The notes beneath the pieces were generated by a model. It was not told where the DNA came from, did no database searches, and was given only the letters and a program-made list of their open reading frames with translations. Source: an uncultured Oscillospiraceae bacterium (lineage in GTDB: Bacteria; Bacillota; Clostridia; Oscillospirales; Oscillospiraceae). From it: 6,303 nt of DNA. The stretch is taken from positions 1-6,303 of the forward strand of contig CANRNA010000111.1 in NCBI GenBank assembly GCA_947631805.1. The letters are read 5' to 3'. The position numbers and the translations under genes were made by a program. Below are positions 4,355 through 6,303 of the stretch, piece by piece; position 1 is the stretch's first letter, and each line of letters starts with the position of its first letter.

Positions 4355-6303
4355 ACTGCACCACGTATCCCATAGCCGGGATACTGACGCCGTCCACACG
4401 CACCGGCTCGGCGTTGTAGTTGACGTAGATGGCGGTGCCGCCGCTGTAAAGCGTCCGGCGCACGCCGCTTTGCAATATCTCGTGAGAGACCATCCGCTGG
4501 TCGGTGACCTGGCTGAGCACGCCCTCCAGGGCCCCGTAGACCTCCGCCGCCTCGTCCTTCCATGTGTTGAAGCAGGTGCTGTAAAACCGGTTCAGGCCGG
4601 AGTACTTCATCTCCGACGTCTCCTGCCAGGTGAACAGGAAGTGGGGCGCCGCGCCGTACTCGATCATGGTCAGGATCCGCTGGTTCTCGTCTGCCTCGTC
4701 GTGCAGGTTATAGACGGCGCCGCAGTAGTCGATGCACCCATGGACGATCATCTCATACAGGGGGATGTTCTCGTCCACGATCACATACTCGTTGTCGCTG
4801 AGGGGCAGGTCCGTGATGTCGTCCGCCGCGGCCCAGGCGTAGTCGTTGGCCTGGTCAACCAAAATGTTCTTCTCCGTGCCGTCCAGCAGCGCCAGCTGCC
4901 CCTTCACCACGTCCAGGGCCTGCTCCCGGTCTATCATCCCGCTGCGCTTTTTGTCCGAGTGGAGCTCGCTGCCCAGATCCCGCAGGGAGACGCCGTCCAC
5001 GTCTATCCCGGCGAACCGGTCGGCGAACTCGCCCACATAGCGGACCAGGAACTTGGGGGAGATGAGGTCGTACAATGTCTCCGGATAGCCCAGACTGGAG
5101 GTCTGGCGCAAAGTGGCCGGGTTGACCTGGCCGAAATCGGCCACGTAGCCGCTGCCGTAGTACTTGGAGCTCTCCGCCTTGTAGTTGTAGCGCTTGCTGA
5201 TCTCGGTCACCTGCTGGAAGGCCACGTCGGCGTACAGGCTGCCCCCGTTGGCGGTGACCTGGTCGTTGAGCTTTTCCAGCCCGCTTTTGCCTCCCAGCTT
5301 CCGGGACACCCGGATGCGGTCGGCCACGTCGTGGTAATAGCCCCCGTTGAACCAGCCCTGCAGGTTCACCACCTGGTTTGTCACCCCCGCCTTCGCCAGC
5401 TCGTCGGATATGGTCCCCGCCTGCTCGAAGGTGGTCATGGCCGTCAGGCCCATGTACTGCTTGCCCAGGAAGAACTCCGTCATCTTCACGCCGGAGAGCA
5501 CGTCATAATAGAACTTCAGGGGTTCCGGCTCGGTCTTCTCCGTGAGCACGCCCTCGGCGATGAGCCGGTCCCGGTAATAGTTCGCCATGCCGGAGTAGCC
5601 CTGGTGGTCCTCGTCCAGGAAGGTGTAGCGCACCGTCAGGTTACTGTCGTAGGGAGTGGGCTCCACGATGGGCAGGGCGGCCTCATTGCCGGTGCTGCCG
5701 AACATCTCCAGGGTCTCGCTGCCCCGGACCACAAAGGCCGCGTAGGCGTTGTTGTAGCTGTTCACACGGCCGGACACACCGGCGTTGATGGAGGCCAGGG
5801 ACGCCCCGTCCTCGATGGTGGCCAGGATGGTCCCGTTCTCCTTGCACAGGCCGAACAGCCCCATCCGGGCGTTGTTGGAGCTCTCCATCACGGTGTAGTC
5901 CGCCGCCAGCATGTCGATGCCGTAGACGAACTGGGAATAGGTGCCCCCGGTTGTCTTGCCGTTGTTGAAGTGGATGAGCGAGCCGTCCCCGTTGGGCACC
6001 ACGATATAGCCCGTCTCGTCGGTCCCGGCGGCCCCGAAGCCGTAGAGCAGCTGTATCCTGTAGACGGACGCGCCGCCGTTCTCCTCCAGGGCGCAGGTGG
6101 GCACGGACACGTCTATGTGGTCGCCCTCCAGCCGGTACTCCAGGGCCACCTTGAAGGAGATGGGCACGGTCACCTGGGTCCCCGCCAGAGCCATCTGCTC
6201 TACGTAGTCCTCCTCGGTGAAGCCCGCGCTCTCCAGCATGGTCTGGATGCGGCCCAGGGCGATGCGGTTGTTCCGGGCGGTCTTCAATATCTGGCGCATG
6301 CCG
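4353..6303 (-). CDS. DUF5696-like protein, probable glycoside-hydrolase-like enzyme (5' end outside window)
   Basis: At least 649 residues. The frame stays open past 6303; the first Met (6297-6299) has no visible ribosome binding site or signal peptide and lies within what looks like domain sequence, so the true start is upstream. Numbered from that Met: residues ~40-235 are a beta-sandwich (IDVSVPTC, RIQLLYGFGA, GYIVVPNGDGSLIHFNNGK) followed by GYSGMANYYRDRLIAEGVL. Residues ~260-565 look like a TIM barrel: VVNLQGWFNGG (310-320), GGSLYADVAFQQ (352-363), GIDVDGVSLRDLGSELHSDK (431-450), NILVDQANDYAW (478-489), YVIVDENIPLYE (505-516) and HFLFTWQE (553-560). A small beta domain ends the protein. 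This order and the SLRDLG-LHSD-type motif fit DUF5696 from memory; no search was possible. Acidic residues Asp433, Asp435, Asp441, Glu445, Asp482 and Glu510 at strand ends are candidate catalytic residues (inference). It heads the visible operon. Confidence 0.82.
   Translation of the reverse strand, partial: GMRQILKTARNNRIALGRIQTMLESAGFTEEDYVEQMALAGTQVTVPISFKVALEYRLEGDHIDVSVPTCALEENGGASVYRIQLLYGFGAAGTDETGYIVVPNGDGSLIHFNNGKTTGGTYSQFVYGIDMLAADYTVMESSNNARMGLFGLCKENGTILATIEDGASLASINAGVSGRVNSYNNAYAAFVVRGSETLEMFGSTGNEAALPIVEPTPYDSNLTVRYTFLDEDHQGYSGMANYYRDRLIAEGVLTEKTEPEPLKFYYDVLSGVKMTEFFLGKQYMGLTAMTTFEQAGTISDELAKAGVTNQVVNLQGWFNGGYYHDVADRIRVSRKLGGKSGLEKLNDQVTANGGSLYADVAFQQVTEISKRYNYKAESSKYYGSGYVADFGQVNPATLRQTSSLGYPETLYDLISPKFLVRYVGEFADRFAGIDVDGVSLRDLGSELHSDKKRSGMIDREQALDVVKGQLALLDGTEKNILVDQANDYAWAAADDITDLPLSDNEYVIVDENIPLYEMIVHGCIDYCGAVYNLHDEADENQRILTMIEYGAAPHFLFTWQETSEMKYSGLNRFYSTCFNTWKDEAAEVYGALEGVLSQVTDQRMVSHEILQSGVRRTLYSGGTAIYVNYNAEPVRVDGVSIPAMGYVVQ

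Noticed and set aside
6297..6299. ATG as the true start of the DUF5696-like protein
   Set aside because: The frame is open upstream to the window edge, only four bases precede it, and there is no signal peptide or ribosome binding site; the gene most likely continues beyond the window.

Overview
The window reads as accessory carbohydrate-use DNA from a GC-rich, Gram-positive anaerobe, most likely a gut Clostridia member (Oscillospiraceae/Ruminococcaceae-like). This rests on GC-rich coding sequence, near-perfect AAGGAGG-type ribosome binding sites, MsmX-dependent-style sugar ABC permeases and a DUF5696-like protein. The taxon is an inference; no rRNA or marker gene is present.

All five genes lie on the minus strand, so the transcript runs from high to low coordinates. 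In transcript order they are: (1) a large DUF5696-like protein, 5' end outside the window (6303 to 4353); (2) a MalF/LplB-type permease (4340 to 3429); (3) a MalG/LplC-type permease (3411 to 2413); (4) a 585-residue secreted protein with three tandem ~120-residue repeats (2307 to 550); (5) the first 168 residues of an extracellular sugar-binding protein, cut by the window edge (506 to 1). Gaps between genes are 12, 17, 105 and 43 nt, consistent with one operon. The 105-nt gap carries an RNA hairpin and separates the membrane genes from the secreted ones. No stretch above 300 bases lacks a gene.

Working model (inference): the DUF5696 protein, which looks like a beta-sandwich plus TIM-barrel glycoside-hydrolase-like enzyme, acts on a glycan. 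The secreted repeat protein binds the same glycan, and the solute-binding protein passes released oligosaccharide to the two permeases. No ABC ATPase is encoded here, so a shared MsmX/UgpC-like ATPase elsewhere is expected. The most unusual element is the triple-repeat secreted protein placed between the permeases and the binding protein; its repeat domain is one I cannot assign to a named family.
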